Origin: Rhinopomastus cyanomelas
Taxonomy: Eukaryota > Chordata > Aves > Bucerotiformes > Rhinopomastidae
Length of the DNA: 64,000 nt
Direction of reading: 5' to 3'
NCBI GenBank assembly: GCA_013400115.1
Contig: VXBP01000263.1
Span: forward strand, 1-64,000
Shown in pieces: positions 1-11,337 of this stretch. The translations under genes were made by a program, and so were the position numbers. Numbering within the stretch: the first letter of the stretch is position 1; each line of letters begins with the position of its first letter. The notes beneath the pieces are model-generated. The model was given only the letters and a program-made list of their open reading frames with translations. It had not been told where the DNA came from and did no database searches.

Positions 1-1214
1 TGGGTGGGTGGGTGGATGGCAGCTGTTGAAACAAGCAGCATAGCTCTGTTCTCCCTCTTGGTGAGCAGCCTTTCTCTTACACTGTGGTGCATCTTCAACA
101 ATTTCCTCCTGAGGCAAAACACCTGTCACCATTTAAAGCAAAAACACTTGTTGCCCTTTAATCCAGATTCTCTCTCAAAGTTGCTGGCCTCTAGGAAGGC
201 AGCCAGGGACTGTCTTCCTCCATATTCCCCCATGAGAATCTGGATGTTGGCAGTCTCTCACTGGAAAAAGTGATCATCTATGTGTCAGCCACAGTTCTTA
301 CCACTTCAGCTATGTCTATGCACACACATAAGTTTGTTATTGGATCTATGGGACAGAACTTTAAGGCTCTTATTTCTTTAAAAATAGATCCATATTGAAG
401 TTCTGCTCTGAGTTTGGAAGACAGAGAACATTTCTCTCCAAAAGAGCAAAACACCCATGGAATCTTTACAGCAATAAATACAACACAGTAAGGGTAAGTA
501 AAGTAAAAGCACTTGTTCTGGTCACACGAAGAAAAGGACTATTTTTTCCCCCTATTTCTGACAGAAGGAGTCTAAGGCTTTTTGCTGGGCTGAACTTTGT
601 CATCTGTTGGTGGTGAATCACACTCAGCTTATCATTCTGAGTCCTTAGTACATGCCGTTGTCTGACATGTTTCTGCCTGCTTTGTTAGATAACACAGCTG
701 ATGAAAGCAATAACCATATTCATAGTGTGGTATCTTATTCACTATTGTCCCAGTAAAATTAGGGTTTATCTACAGAGAATAATTGGGTAGGCTCTGGAAA
801 TTACTACACTTGCAACAGAGAGTAGATAGCAGGCTTGCAGGAAATACATTTAAAATGATGGGTAGAAATCAAGGGCAACTTTTGTTTCAAGCAGGGTTTT
901 TTTCCTCAGGGACAAGGGGAAAAAAAAGATGGAAACAAAATCCTATGAACAAAGATAAAAATAAAAAATGTCAATCAGCAGAAAAAAATCATAGGGAAAC
1001 ATTGAAATAGGAGGACGCTAGCAGAAAGACTGAAAATTGTGAGCAGCACAATCCTCCTATGTAGAAATTCTAAGGTGTTTCAATTCTAGACTCTGGAAAT
1101 TATGTTTTGTGAGGTGAAAATGTCTTACTGGAACTTGGTAGAACCCAGGATCAATAGGACCTGACAGAAGTCATCCAGCACCTGAAGGGGGTGGATCAGA
1201 CCATGGAGGTGATT
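1..1214. other. Unique noncoding DNA, no gene seen
   Basis: The stretch begins with a short GGGT-type tetranucleotide run (about positions 1-15). The rest is AT-rich sequence with frequent stops in every frame. The longest open stretches (under 90 codons) show no signal peptide, domain or family motif that I recognise. No repeat family is evident until the CR1 end near 1215. Confidence 0.6.
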
Positions 1215-1382
1215 AATGCCCAGCAGGTGTTGTGTGTGGAGTCTTCTTCTCTGGACACTTTTAAAACTCACTTGAATATGTTCCTGTGCGACTTGGACTA
1301 GGTCGTCCTGCTCTGACAGGAGGATTGGACTAGATGATCTTTTGAGGTGCCTTCCCATCCCTGATGTTCTGCGATTCTGTGA
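1215..1382 (+). mobile_element. CR1 LINE 3' end, 5'-truncated
   Basis: The sequence carries the standard CR1 3' region in plus orientation. It reads through a GTGGAGTCTTCTTCTCTGG block, a 'TTCCTGTGCGACTTGGACTA' block and GGATTGGACTAGATGATCTT, and it ends in the tail GCGATTCTGTGA. CR1 elements are non-LTR retrotransposons of birds and reptiles that are nearly always 5'-truncated and end in short ATTCTRTG repeats, as here. The copy keeps only about 170 bases of 3' UTR and the last coding residues. The 5' boundary is approximate, because the preceding 90 bases (from about 1125) are not clearly CR1. Confidence 0.9.
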
Positions 1383-4300
1383 ATTCCCAGTTACACAAAC
1401 TCAGCTCAGGGTTGATGTAATACATATTTTAGGGCTCTCCTCTACTGAAGGTACATTGATAGAGACTCTACTGAAGAGAGCCATAAAAATGATAAAGTGG
1501 ACACATTGCTTGTCCTAGGTAGTCAAGCTGAATGAAACGGCTATGTGCTGTATGGAAACACAGTGACAAACAGGGGGCAGGTTACTGGCACAGGAATGAC
1601 TGGAGGTTAGTGACTGGTACTCCAGCAAGAGGTTAGTTCACTTTGAAGAGCTGAAATACAAATCCTACAAGACAGTGATTCAGTAACAGGAGTCTAGAAG
1701 GGTTCTAAGACCATCCCACAAAAATCCCCAAAGTAATATAATGCTTATGTGTATCACTGGCATTGCTTCCCGTGTGCCCTTCCCCCTGGAGAGAAAGCAG
1801 AGGTGATGATCCTCACCAGCAGGAAACCCTGACTAAGCCTCTCCTCCCCCAGGTCTCACACAGACACACTTGTACCATGAGGCAGATGGGGAGAACCCTG
1901 CTCATCCCTCCCAGCACCATGGAGATACCTGGATTCACCAGACAGCTCTGGTTCTACCACCACATGCCTGAAATGCCGAACGATGACTCTAGGTGAATAC
2001 AGACAGCCTGAAAATTAGAGTTTGAAGTGAGTTTTAAGCCACAAAAGGAAAAATATCAATACAGTAATGGAAAAAAAAAAAGATGCAAATTTCCCCATTT
2101 ATGGAAGACAACAAATTGTAGAAAAGACCTAGCAGGAGGACTGCAGAGACACAACACGTATCATGAGCTGTTATAGGATTAGGATGCATGCTCTCATTCA
2201 TGGATAAATTCCCAATAATCTTTGATAACATCCTGTTAGCTAAACTTGTGCCACAATATGCACATAACTGACAAATTAACACAATGGCTGAACTCTCTGT
2301 GCCAGAACATGCCCCGATGTTTGGGATTTTTCCCTTCTATGGACTGTTTCCAGCACAAAGACATCATTGCAGAGGAAACCATAGACAAGCACCAACGGAT
2401 CTCACACATCGCTCTGTAGGTTGGTTTTCACCAGCGTGTAGGATTCAGCTCTATCACAGCTCCTCCCTGGAAGACATCTGGAATCTACAGCTATGTACTG
2501 AAGTTTTAGTTGGGGAATATTAATGTTTAAACTATAATGGGCCTGATAGAATCTGATTTCATGAACGTTTTATTAACTGCTGTGTCTAGGCAGGCATTTT
2601 AATCATTTAAGGCTATTTCGGGGCTGTGATGGTTTGAGGAATTCAAGGGAAATGACAATTCAAAGTCAATTCAATGCTGCAGTTTTTGTCAAACAAAACT
2701 CACATGTGATTAAAGTTGAAGTGAGTTGGCCATTACCAGGACACAGCATGTGCTGGATAAATGTCTTGTGACAGTACACATTCTTCCTGAACGTCAAACC
2801 CATGAAGAGTGACATATGCTGGGTCCATGCTAAGTCCCACGGGCATAGAACCAAATTAATATTTATAATAAACCCCCCTCCAGCCTTTCAGACTTTGCAG
2901 TTGTCAACACAGATATTTTGAGGTGAGAACCTCCATGAGTGAGCATTTATCACAGAACTCTTATTGACATGAAAAGATCTTTAATGCGTTGATGAACTCT
3001 GAACTTTGTGTCGGTAGCAAAACCAGGTCTAGGTCCTTGTTGTTCTAATCACGACATCACAGCCATCTGAACACTTGAAGGAGGCCTCTTCGCTTTTGGC
3101 TGCAGTTCTGAGGCAGCTGTGACGCTCTGATGCCTTCCAGTAGAAGGCAGCGATGTGCAAACACACCAGACACTCTAGTGCAGAGAAACTGCTTCTTGTT
3201 GGCACAAGATGCCAACTTTAGCAGCTGTTTTTTTAACCACTACAATGTGATGCGTGGTCCTAGATAGAGGAGGAGAAAGCAAGCAACGATTCACTTCTTC
3301 AGGTGCAACCCAGCTACTTGCCAGGTGTATGATTTGCAAATGAATGACAGAATTTACCAGCGTTGTTGTTGCAAATAAAATCCAGTATAAAATCCTCTAA
3401 GATACAGTATCAGTACTTATTCCTACTTTTAAAACTACCTCCAGTTACCCTGAAGCTCCAAGCTTTCAGCATTTCACAGCATAATAATTTCTGGATTACA
3501 GAGAGAAAAATGTGCACTTACTATTCCACACTGAAACAGATTCTGAGATTTTTCAAGACTAAAGGACTTGAGAAACAACCGTCTGCCCCCCTTCAGAAGA
3601 CAGAAGTACACAACCAGAACTACAAAATAAAATTAAATACAGTTGATCTCCTCCATGACACATCTATTATATAGATGGAATTGGAGGAAGTTCACAACAA
3701 TAATTTTCCCTCTGCAATGTGATACTTATTTCCAGCACTTGAAAAGAGAAAATAGTTCCAAACATTCTTGCTTCAAGCCTGAATCCTCTTTTCTCTTTAA
3801 ATTTCAGCCTTAGTCATAATTCTTATCTTGGTTTATTCAAGAGCAAGCACTCCATCTCCAACATAAACTCTTCTGGATTTCCAAGAAACACAGATGCCAG
3901 CTGAATTTGACAGTAATAAGTAAACCGTGGGTTCAGTGAGAGGCTTCTGATCCCGCAGTGACTTAGTTTAAGAGTTGAATTGCAGAGCAATAAGCTAAAC
4001 TTACAAAGCACAGTCATCTCAAGCATTCTATTTCAGCATTTGCTAGGTACACCTGACCAAATTGGTACTTTGAGGTTTGTGCTTACGAGAAGAGATTTTT
4101 CCAGTTGTCCCACTGCTTATAAAACAGAACACACATTCCAAAGAGCCTAGTGCTCGTTTTAGACACTTCCGTGCTCAAATGCACCCAGCACCTCACCTGA
4201 ACTGAATTTACTGAGATTTGCAAACAGCCAGAGGACTGCAAGTCAAGTGATTCTGACCTGCATCCATCCAGAGAGCCCATGGATGTTGTACTGCTGCATC

Positions 4301-7300
4301 GTTATTTTTCAGCTTAACGCACCTTTGCTGCTCAATCCTCCTTTTAAAAGTAGCCACCACACTTTAGTGGGATGTTCCCAAAACTGAACACTGTCGAGTT
4401 ACCGCTTTTAAACACAAGGCCTTTGTTTACAGAGCAATAAAAAGCTATTGTTGGACAAACCAGAAGGCAAACATTTACAAAGCTGGAGAAAAGACGGGGT
4501 GAGGATGCTGGGGTGCCTTTCTCCTTTAAGAAATACTAGCACAGAGTTATTTCAATGCAGTTGCTTGAAGTAGAGTGACTTTTCATGGTTAGTTTTCTTC
4601 ATGGAACTAAGTGAACTTGAGTAAAGCGCCAGAAGGAGCACTGTTTGCTGAAAATATTTCACTTGAAAGCAAAGATGCCTTCTGTACAGATAATGGACTC
4701 ATTGAAGAGACATCCAGATCACACATTTACATGCAGGCTGGACTGAATTTAGCACAGTGAAAAGAAAAGGCACCGTGTCATTATCCTTAGAAGGAAGGTT
4801 TGACTTCTTAATATCTCTGCACTCCTTCGCTTCAAATCCTCAACAATGGTTCTCTGTGATACCGCCAAGAAAGGAAAGCCTCAGCTCACATCCCCAACTG
4901 GTACAAAACCCTCCGAAGCAACCAGGTGCAAAGGGATTGTAAGGCTCTGCCATGAGCAGAGTGACTCAGACAGAGATGAAGTGAGGAAGGTGGTGGGAAG
5001 CTTTGTGCAGTCCCATCTTCTTTGTGAGCAGCTTGGGTCTTTCTCAAAGCAGTGGTTTTGTCAGGGTCTTATTCAAAGCAGTTTTCTATTGTGACCTCAT
5101 TTAAGTCGATGGGACATAAAGGGGCAAAGCAAAGCAAATAAGTAGGAGCTGTATTTTTAGCAGGCTGAACTCAGACCTCCTTTAGCCAAGTTCATCCCTG
5201 TGAGAAACTCTCCACATTATTTCAAGGAAAGACAAGAATCCTGTACTGTTTGTTATACCCTGAGCTCACTGCACCTGTGGAATGTACCCTGCCACCGACT
5301 GCATCTGGAATCAGAAGTAATTAGAAAACAGGTGAAAACCCAGAGATGCAAATGCTTAAGATAGAGCTTCATGGCTCAGTGACAAACCATGCACTTCACC
5401 CTTCCTTACCACTAAAATTTTGTGCCAGTCTTATTCCTGACCCACAGTTTCTTCTACTATTGACTGACTTTGACAAATATTCGACCACATTTCTGAAAGC
5501 CAAGGCTGATATTGCTGGACTGTGCTTCCTGCCACGAGCATCACTTTAAGCATTATTGATACCCTAGTGGGCTATTTCTCATGGATGTGGCATTGAAAGC
5601 CCACATACATGAAGGTATTTTGCTCTCTACAGATCAAATACATAAAAAATGACCGTCCAGCTATTTGCATTCAATAAATCAATCATCTGAACTCTACAAT
5701 AGCAGAGACTTTCTTGCTGCCATCAGGGAAATGACTGTGGCAACGTTAGACACCAGAGCTCGTTTTTCAGCAGACAAGGCAAGTTACTGATACACAGCAA
5801 AACGCAGAGACTAATCCAAGGTTACTGAATATGTAGCTTATTTTACCCACTGAGAATAATAATCCTCATTTATAATGAACTTCCTTGGCAAGAAGGAAAC
5901 AATGAGATGCTCCTTCATCTTCAGGCACCTGTCTGCTCAAGGACCATGTTCCAGCTGATGATGGGCTGACCATTCTTTAAGACAATGATACTTCTCAGTT
6001 TTCCCAGTGTTTCTGTGTGTGGTGGATCACTAGGGTTTCCCAGTAAAGGATAAAGGGAAATTAGAGAAATCATCCATCTGCAGAAAATAAACTTTCACAG
6101 ACTCCCCATTTGCTCTCATCACCTTGCTGTCTCCGTTTTGTTTTATAACTCAAATGCCAGACTTTCTGTCAACTGATCTCTCTGTTAATGTTTTCCATTC
6201 ATGTATCCTGAAAGCCCCTGGTTAGCCCTGTTCTAAACCCCCTAGAAATCTAGATCTAGAACTGGGGTCCATCACAGTTTTGCAGTCAGCAGGAAGCGTT
6301 GATACCCAAACTCCCTAGGTTTACAGCTGCATGACCATACAGTACCAAGTTTTTCATGCAGATTCCAGAAGCACAATCCAGGAGAGTATCAGGAAAAGAT
6401 GAATACTAACTTGGTGGGTGTGTGTGAGCCCAGGTCAGTTTGGGCTCGGACTATGACGTCTAAGTTACTTACAGACAATAACTTGCTGATACTTCTGTGT
6501 ACAGAATACCATTAATAAAAATCAGCTCATAATATTTAGCGGTATCAGCCTAATTTGAATTTTATATTGCACAGTAGTATTGGATGCTAGACTTGATTTT
6601 TTTAAAGTAATTAACGAGCTAAGCTACCTGAGAGAAAAACAAAATTATGATTATAATTAGAAATGTTCCGTGGCTGCTGCCGACTGTTTAGATGTACTTA
6701 CAGGTAGCATTTCCAATTAAAACCCTCTTGATGCTTAGACATGTCTCTGTTCGTTCGTTATTTAAAAAGTGGGATTTTTTTTCTTTCTTGCATTAAGGAA
6801 TCCCTTAATAGAAAAAGAATAGGAAAAGTTACATGTAATTACATCTATTTGTGGTGTGCGGTTCCTGTGAGAAAATGAGCTGCAGGTGTCTAAGTGTAAG
6901 AAGTACTGCACTGATTTATCTTCTTCCAAGTATTCCACCTGGAAAGGAATTCCAGTTTAGGCTGGGATTTCCAAAGGAGCCTGAAAGAATTAGGGTGGGT
7001 GGGGTTCACAAAAAACTGGGTTCCTAATTCCCAATTGCCCTACAAAAATTGCATCATTTAGGGAAGGGAGGAAGAAAAATATCTCACTCCAAGTCATTTT
7101 GCTCAGAGCTGCGTAAAGTCACAGTGAGTTGTAAGCACAGTCAAGGATTTATCAAAATGAGCCCAGATCTCATGAATGTGACACAGACAGGCTAGTGGTG
7201 AATAAAGTTGATCAATGTTTGACCAGTCAAGGGGCATTTCAAGTCCATTTCGAGTCCCTGTTTCCAAACAAAAACCTTCGTCATTCATGCAAATGAAATC

Positions 7301-10300
7301 CTTGATGTGTTCAGTTAGATTATCTCCACCCAGAAGACTGCACTATGCACGTTTCCAGTATAAGCTTAAATATTCTACATACGGGGAGAAAAAAAGCAGC
7401 CCCCAAAATCCAGATGTGGATTGTGCCTAAAGTCAGGGCTGGCAGGGAAAACTTCAGTGATACCAAGGAGATTTCTTTCTGCTAATGCCCTAAACAAGAC
7501 TTGATATCTTGTGTCCTCCCAGTCTGAGGTCTCTCTCACTTAGTTATGGATGGATGTCACTAAACCTCACATTACTGATGCAATTAGGTTTATGATTCTG
7601 AAGCTCATTAACTTGCAATCATAAAATGGACTAATGGAGTAGCCCTTCTACAGATGCACACTGTCACACCTTTACCGCCTTCACTGAACTGATGTGGGGC
7701 TATATCACACGAGTCTCGTCACATAATTTGCATTGTTATCCTTTGTGAGCAATAGCAGTAATGGTAATAAGTTCTAGCGGTAGTAAATTCTGCCTCCTGC
7801 TTTTCATCAATGCCAAAAGGTGAAGCTGAAATTAGGTCTCATTAAGTCCAGAGCTGTATGTTTGAAAGAGGAATTGCAGTTTCCAGTGACGTGAGGAGCT
7901 GGAGATAAACCATTTGCCCGCCAAAATCCCTTTCCTGGCCCAGAGCTTGACTCTAAGTACAAAGGACACAAAACCAGCCTGCTCTCTTTCTCCAGGCTGT
8001 ACTCTGCTAACATGGTGAATTTGTCCACGTTTGCTGTGTTCAATCACTGCGTGATCACTAGATATGTTGGGTTTTTAGAAAACATATTTTGAGGAAACAT
8101 CTTAAAAGGCTCTTGGAACAACAGACGTGGCTTTGAAGACGACTCGAGGAGAGGATGATGTGTGCTCCCGTCTCCCAAACCACTGAGAACTTTTGAACCA
8201 GAAAAAAAAATTCCTAGTGTGAAGTGAGGGAACCCAATTGCTTTGATAGTAGATGTCTTGCTGGCCACAGTCAGCACATCGGAGAGTGTTGGGACAGGAT
8301 CACATGTACTGGAGTGATGGAAAAGTCAGAGAGAAGGGTAGGAAATAAGGAAAAGAAATGAGTGAAAAAAGCTCCCCATGATATTGTTCACTTTGGAGGG
8401 ACAGGCTTGTGGAAAAGAACAATGAGCGAATAAAGCCACCCTGCTAAGTTGAAAGCGCTCCTTTGATATCAAGTGTGCCGCGTTCTCCTGTGGGAACAAC
8501 GAGCAAAGTCACAGCTCTGATGATTTCTTACTGATTTAGAGGGGTGGGTTTGCAGCTTAATCATCATTAGTTTTGTTTTTCTTTATAAATTCCAGCACGT
8601 CGAAGCTGCTCTCAGCCTCAGTCATGAATTCAGGAATTGGTCCGCTTTGATGCAGGTCAGCATAACCCAGAACTACCCAGACTAGAATTTTTATTAGCTC
8701 ATCCAAAATGTTTTGCTTGCTGCTAGAAGAGGTGTGGAATGTTGTAGACAGGTGCTTAGATTTATGTTCTTACTGACCGTTTTTGACCTGGATTTAGCTA
8801 CTGAAATTGCAATATTCATAATGTGAAGCCCTTGACCTGATTTCTGAGATTGTCTCTCTTTTCAGCCAGATGCAATATGCTTCCTTATTAATCTGGATCA
8901 CAATGACACTTGGTTTGCAACCAGAGCAGAAAGTTTCTGGCCTTATAAGCAGTGCTGTGCTGGGACACATGTAACAGGGTACTCACCCTCTTCCCTGCGC
9001 ATGCATCCAGTGGCATACAACTCCAGTGTGACAAGTAAAAGGCTGGAGTTAAAAATCAAGACTAAGGAAATATATTTATTGTGCATATCTTAAATCAAAG
9101 TCAGGCAAAGCTGATGTGGAAAAAAAATGTCAAGCTGTTTCATTTAAAATAAGCTGGAGTGCAAAATGCAATATGGTCTCCCTGTCATTTACATACTGTG
9201 CAATACATGCCCTTTAGAGAAATTAATTAGCCATGCATGACATTTCTCTACTGATGTGCATATCATAACATCATGCTGCAGGTAAGATAACTTTTCACTG
9301 AACAGAACTTAAATCTCATGCACAGCTGGTAAGTCAATGAAACAGGTACCGTGATATACTGCTCTTCGACACCCATCAGCTCCCCACTATGAATTAGCTG
9401 TGCAGCATCTTACAGTTCTCCGCACAGTCTTACGCAAGTGTGGCACTGTGTGCAAAAACAGCATTGATCCTTGATCTACACACGCTTCTTCAACCACTCC
9501 TCCATCTCAGGTCAATGGCTTAAAAAAGCAAGAGGGATGCAGACAATTTAACACGCTAAAGAAAGGGAGAAACATCTTTAGGCTGAGATGGTGGGATTGA
9601 ATCTTTTGCAAAAGATACAGGATGATGTTATACACCCATCAGGAACTGACTACAGGCTCAGTGTTAGAATGGAGACTGAATCAAGGGGAGTGCCTGCTTC
9701 TGTTTCTGATTAGAATGGAGAGATAAACTTTGCTGCTTCAGCCACTGCCAATGAGCAGTTCACAAACACCTACATGTACCAGAGTTAAATGTGGGGTAAT
9801 CATCTGCTACAGCTTTTTATATTCTGTTCCCTCTCTGCTTACTGATGAAATAAAAAAAATATTTTTAAAAAGGGAAAGAGATCTGAGCCACAAAATGAGA
9901 ATTCAGATTCAAAGCTTCTTCAAGCAGTAGGACTGGACCCGGCTTATTACACAGGCTAAAAGTCATGAAATTTGAATGGACTTCCCAAGGTTAAAAGGTT
10001 TCAGGCCAATCTTTAGTGAAAAAGTCTCAAAGGCATGGAGGGAGGTTATGGAATAGCAGGTAGTGGGTGAAGGGAAAGCTATTATGTTATGCACTATTCT
10101 GCTGCCAAGTACTCAGTCTTACTCTACGTTTTCTCTTGAAGGACCTTACTATCTAGGGCTGTGTGCAGGCAATGGCAAAGGGTAGCTGCAGCTGTGAGTG
10201 CCAATGAACCACCAGAATCACTGCTCACTTCACAGAGCACACTGGAGTTACTTATTCATAGAAGTCTCTATGAAACTGAATTCTTCTCTCAAATTCACTA

Positions 10301-10726
10301 CATAAAAAGGAGGTTTGTTCCTCAGTCCTCCAACATCAGAGTCTTATGTCCATTGTGCACAAGATCCAGGGAAGCACATTGCCTTATTCAGACCAAAATG
10401 ACAATAAATCCTGCTTACGTTATCACTGGGATAGTTACACTGACTCTGACAACACACGGTCCTAGTTCTAGGACTAGGCATAAGGAATAGTTCTAGGGAA
10501 CGTGCTATGTTTTGCAGGCATCTGCATTTAAATTCAGGTCTAGAACATGAAAGGAACAACAAACAAAACATGGTTCTACCTCTCACGAATGCTTCAGCAG
10601 ACAGGGAACTTTTGCACCTTTTTCTTAATTTCAGAACTACCTTTGTGAACATCTTTGAGTTTAGAGAACCAGACCACAAAAGACACAACTCTAGAACTGT
10701 TAAAAATAAGCCAGAGAAACACAATT
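1383..10726. other. Long unique AT-rich interval, no gene seen
   Basis: About 9.3 kb without a recognisable gene, RNA or transposon. Open frames are short (110 codons or fewer), overlap on both strands and match no family I know. Low-complexity items include an A-run near 2070-2080, a perfect 12-bp palindrome TCTAGATCTAGA at 6249-6260, an A/T-rich run near 9848-9871, and a 10-bp direct repeat (TAGTTCTAGG at 10463 and 10488) whose first copy is embedded in a TCCTAG/CTAGGA palindrome. Some of the AT-rich blocks (for example 6640-6780) could be conserved noncoding elements, but conservation cannot be judged from one sequence. Confidence 0.55.
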
Positions 10727-11337
10727 CATAGAATCACAGAATGGTTTGGGCTGGAAAAGGACCTTGAAAGTCATTTAGTTCCAACCCCCCTGCTGTGTGC
10801 AGGGACACTTCTTACCAGACCAGGTTGCCCAGAAACCCATCCAACCTGTCCTTGAACACTTTCATGGATGGGGCATCCACAACTTCCTTGGGCAACCTGT
10901 TTCAGTGCCTCAGCACCCACGTCATTCAGTTTAACAATGAAAAAAAGCAAACTCTGGATAAATGATACCCATAAGCAAAACTAGTAAAAAAAAAACCCTT
11001 AGGGTTGTTTTTTTTTTCCCTTCCATGAGGAAGTGCTTCCTAACATCCAACCTAACCCTCCTCTGGTGCAGCTTCAGGCCCTGCCCTCTCATTCTGGTGC
11101 TAGTTGCCTGGGACAAGAGCTCAACCCCCACCTGACTACAACCTCCCTTCAGAGAGTTGTAGAGGGGGAGAAGGTTCCCCCCGAGCTTCTCTTCTCCAAG
11201 CTAAACATCCCCAGCTCCCTCAATCTCTCCTCATCAGACTTTCCCTCCAGTCCCTTCCCCAGCCTCATTGCTCCTCTGGACCTGCTCCAGCCCCTCAGTC
11301 TCTGTCCTGAAGGACTCGAAGGGAGGCCTCAAAAGTC
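10727..11337 (-). mobile_element. CR1 LINE, 5'-truncated, with internal insertion
   Basis: Read on the plus strand, the copy begins with the reverse-complemented CR1 tail CATAGAATCACAGAATGG. It then runs through 'CTGGAAAAGGACCTTGAAAG', the TCCTTGAACACTTTCATGGATGGGG block and the CTCCTCTGGTGCAGCTTCAGGCC block, and ends near CTGCTCCAGCCCCTCAGTCTCTG. About 80 bases between roughly 10940 and 11018 do not fit the CR1 pattern. They contain an A10-CCCTTAGGG-T10 hairpin, which suggests an insertion or local expansion. On the minus strand, 10931-11131 is open and gives residues typical of the CR1 ORF2 C-terminus (for example GLKLHQRRVRLDVRKHF). Confidence 0.92.
10986..11017. repeat. A-run/T-run hairpin inside a CR1 copy
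   Basis: Ten A residues (10986-10995) and CCC are followed, around a single central T at 11000, by AGGGTT, one unpaired G at 11007, and a ten-base T-run (11008-11017). AACCCT (10994-10999) pairs perfectly with AGGGTT (11001-11006) and the A/T runs extend the stem, so the whole is close to a perfect palindrome. It lies where the flanking CR1 would normally be continuous. Confidence 0.8.

Noticed and set aside
1125..1358. 77-codon minus-strand frame over the first CR1
   Set aside because: It is antisense to the CR1 3' end and not a gene.
4..10724. Many open frames of 60-126 codons on both strands
   Set aside because: They overlap each other in several frames, lack recognisable motifs and are the length expected by chance at this base composition.
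10996..11006. CCCTTAGGG as a telomere-type repeat
   Set aside because: A single unit inside a palindrome; there is no TTAGGG array.
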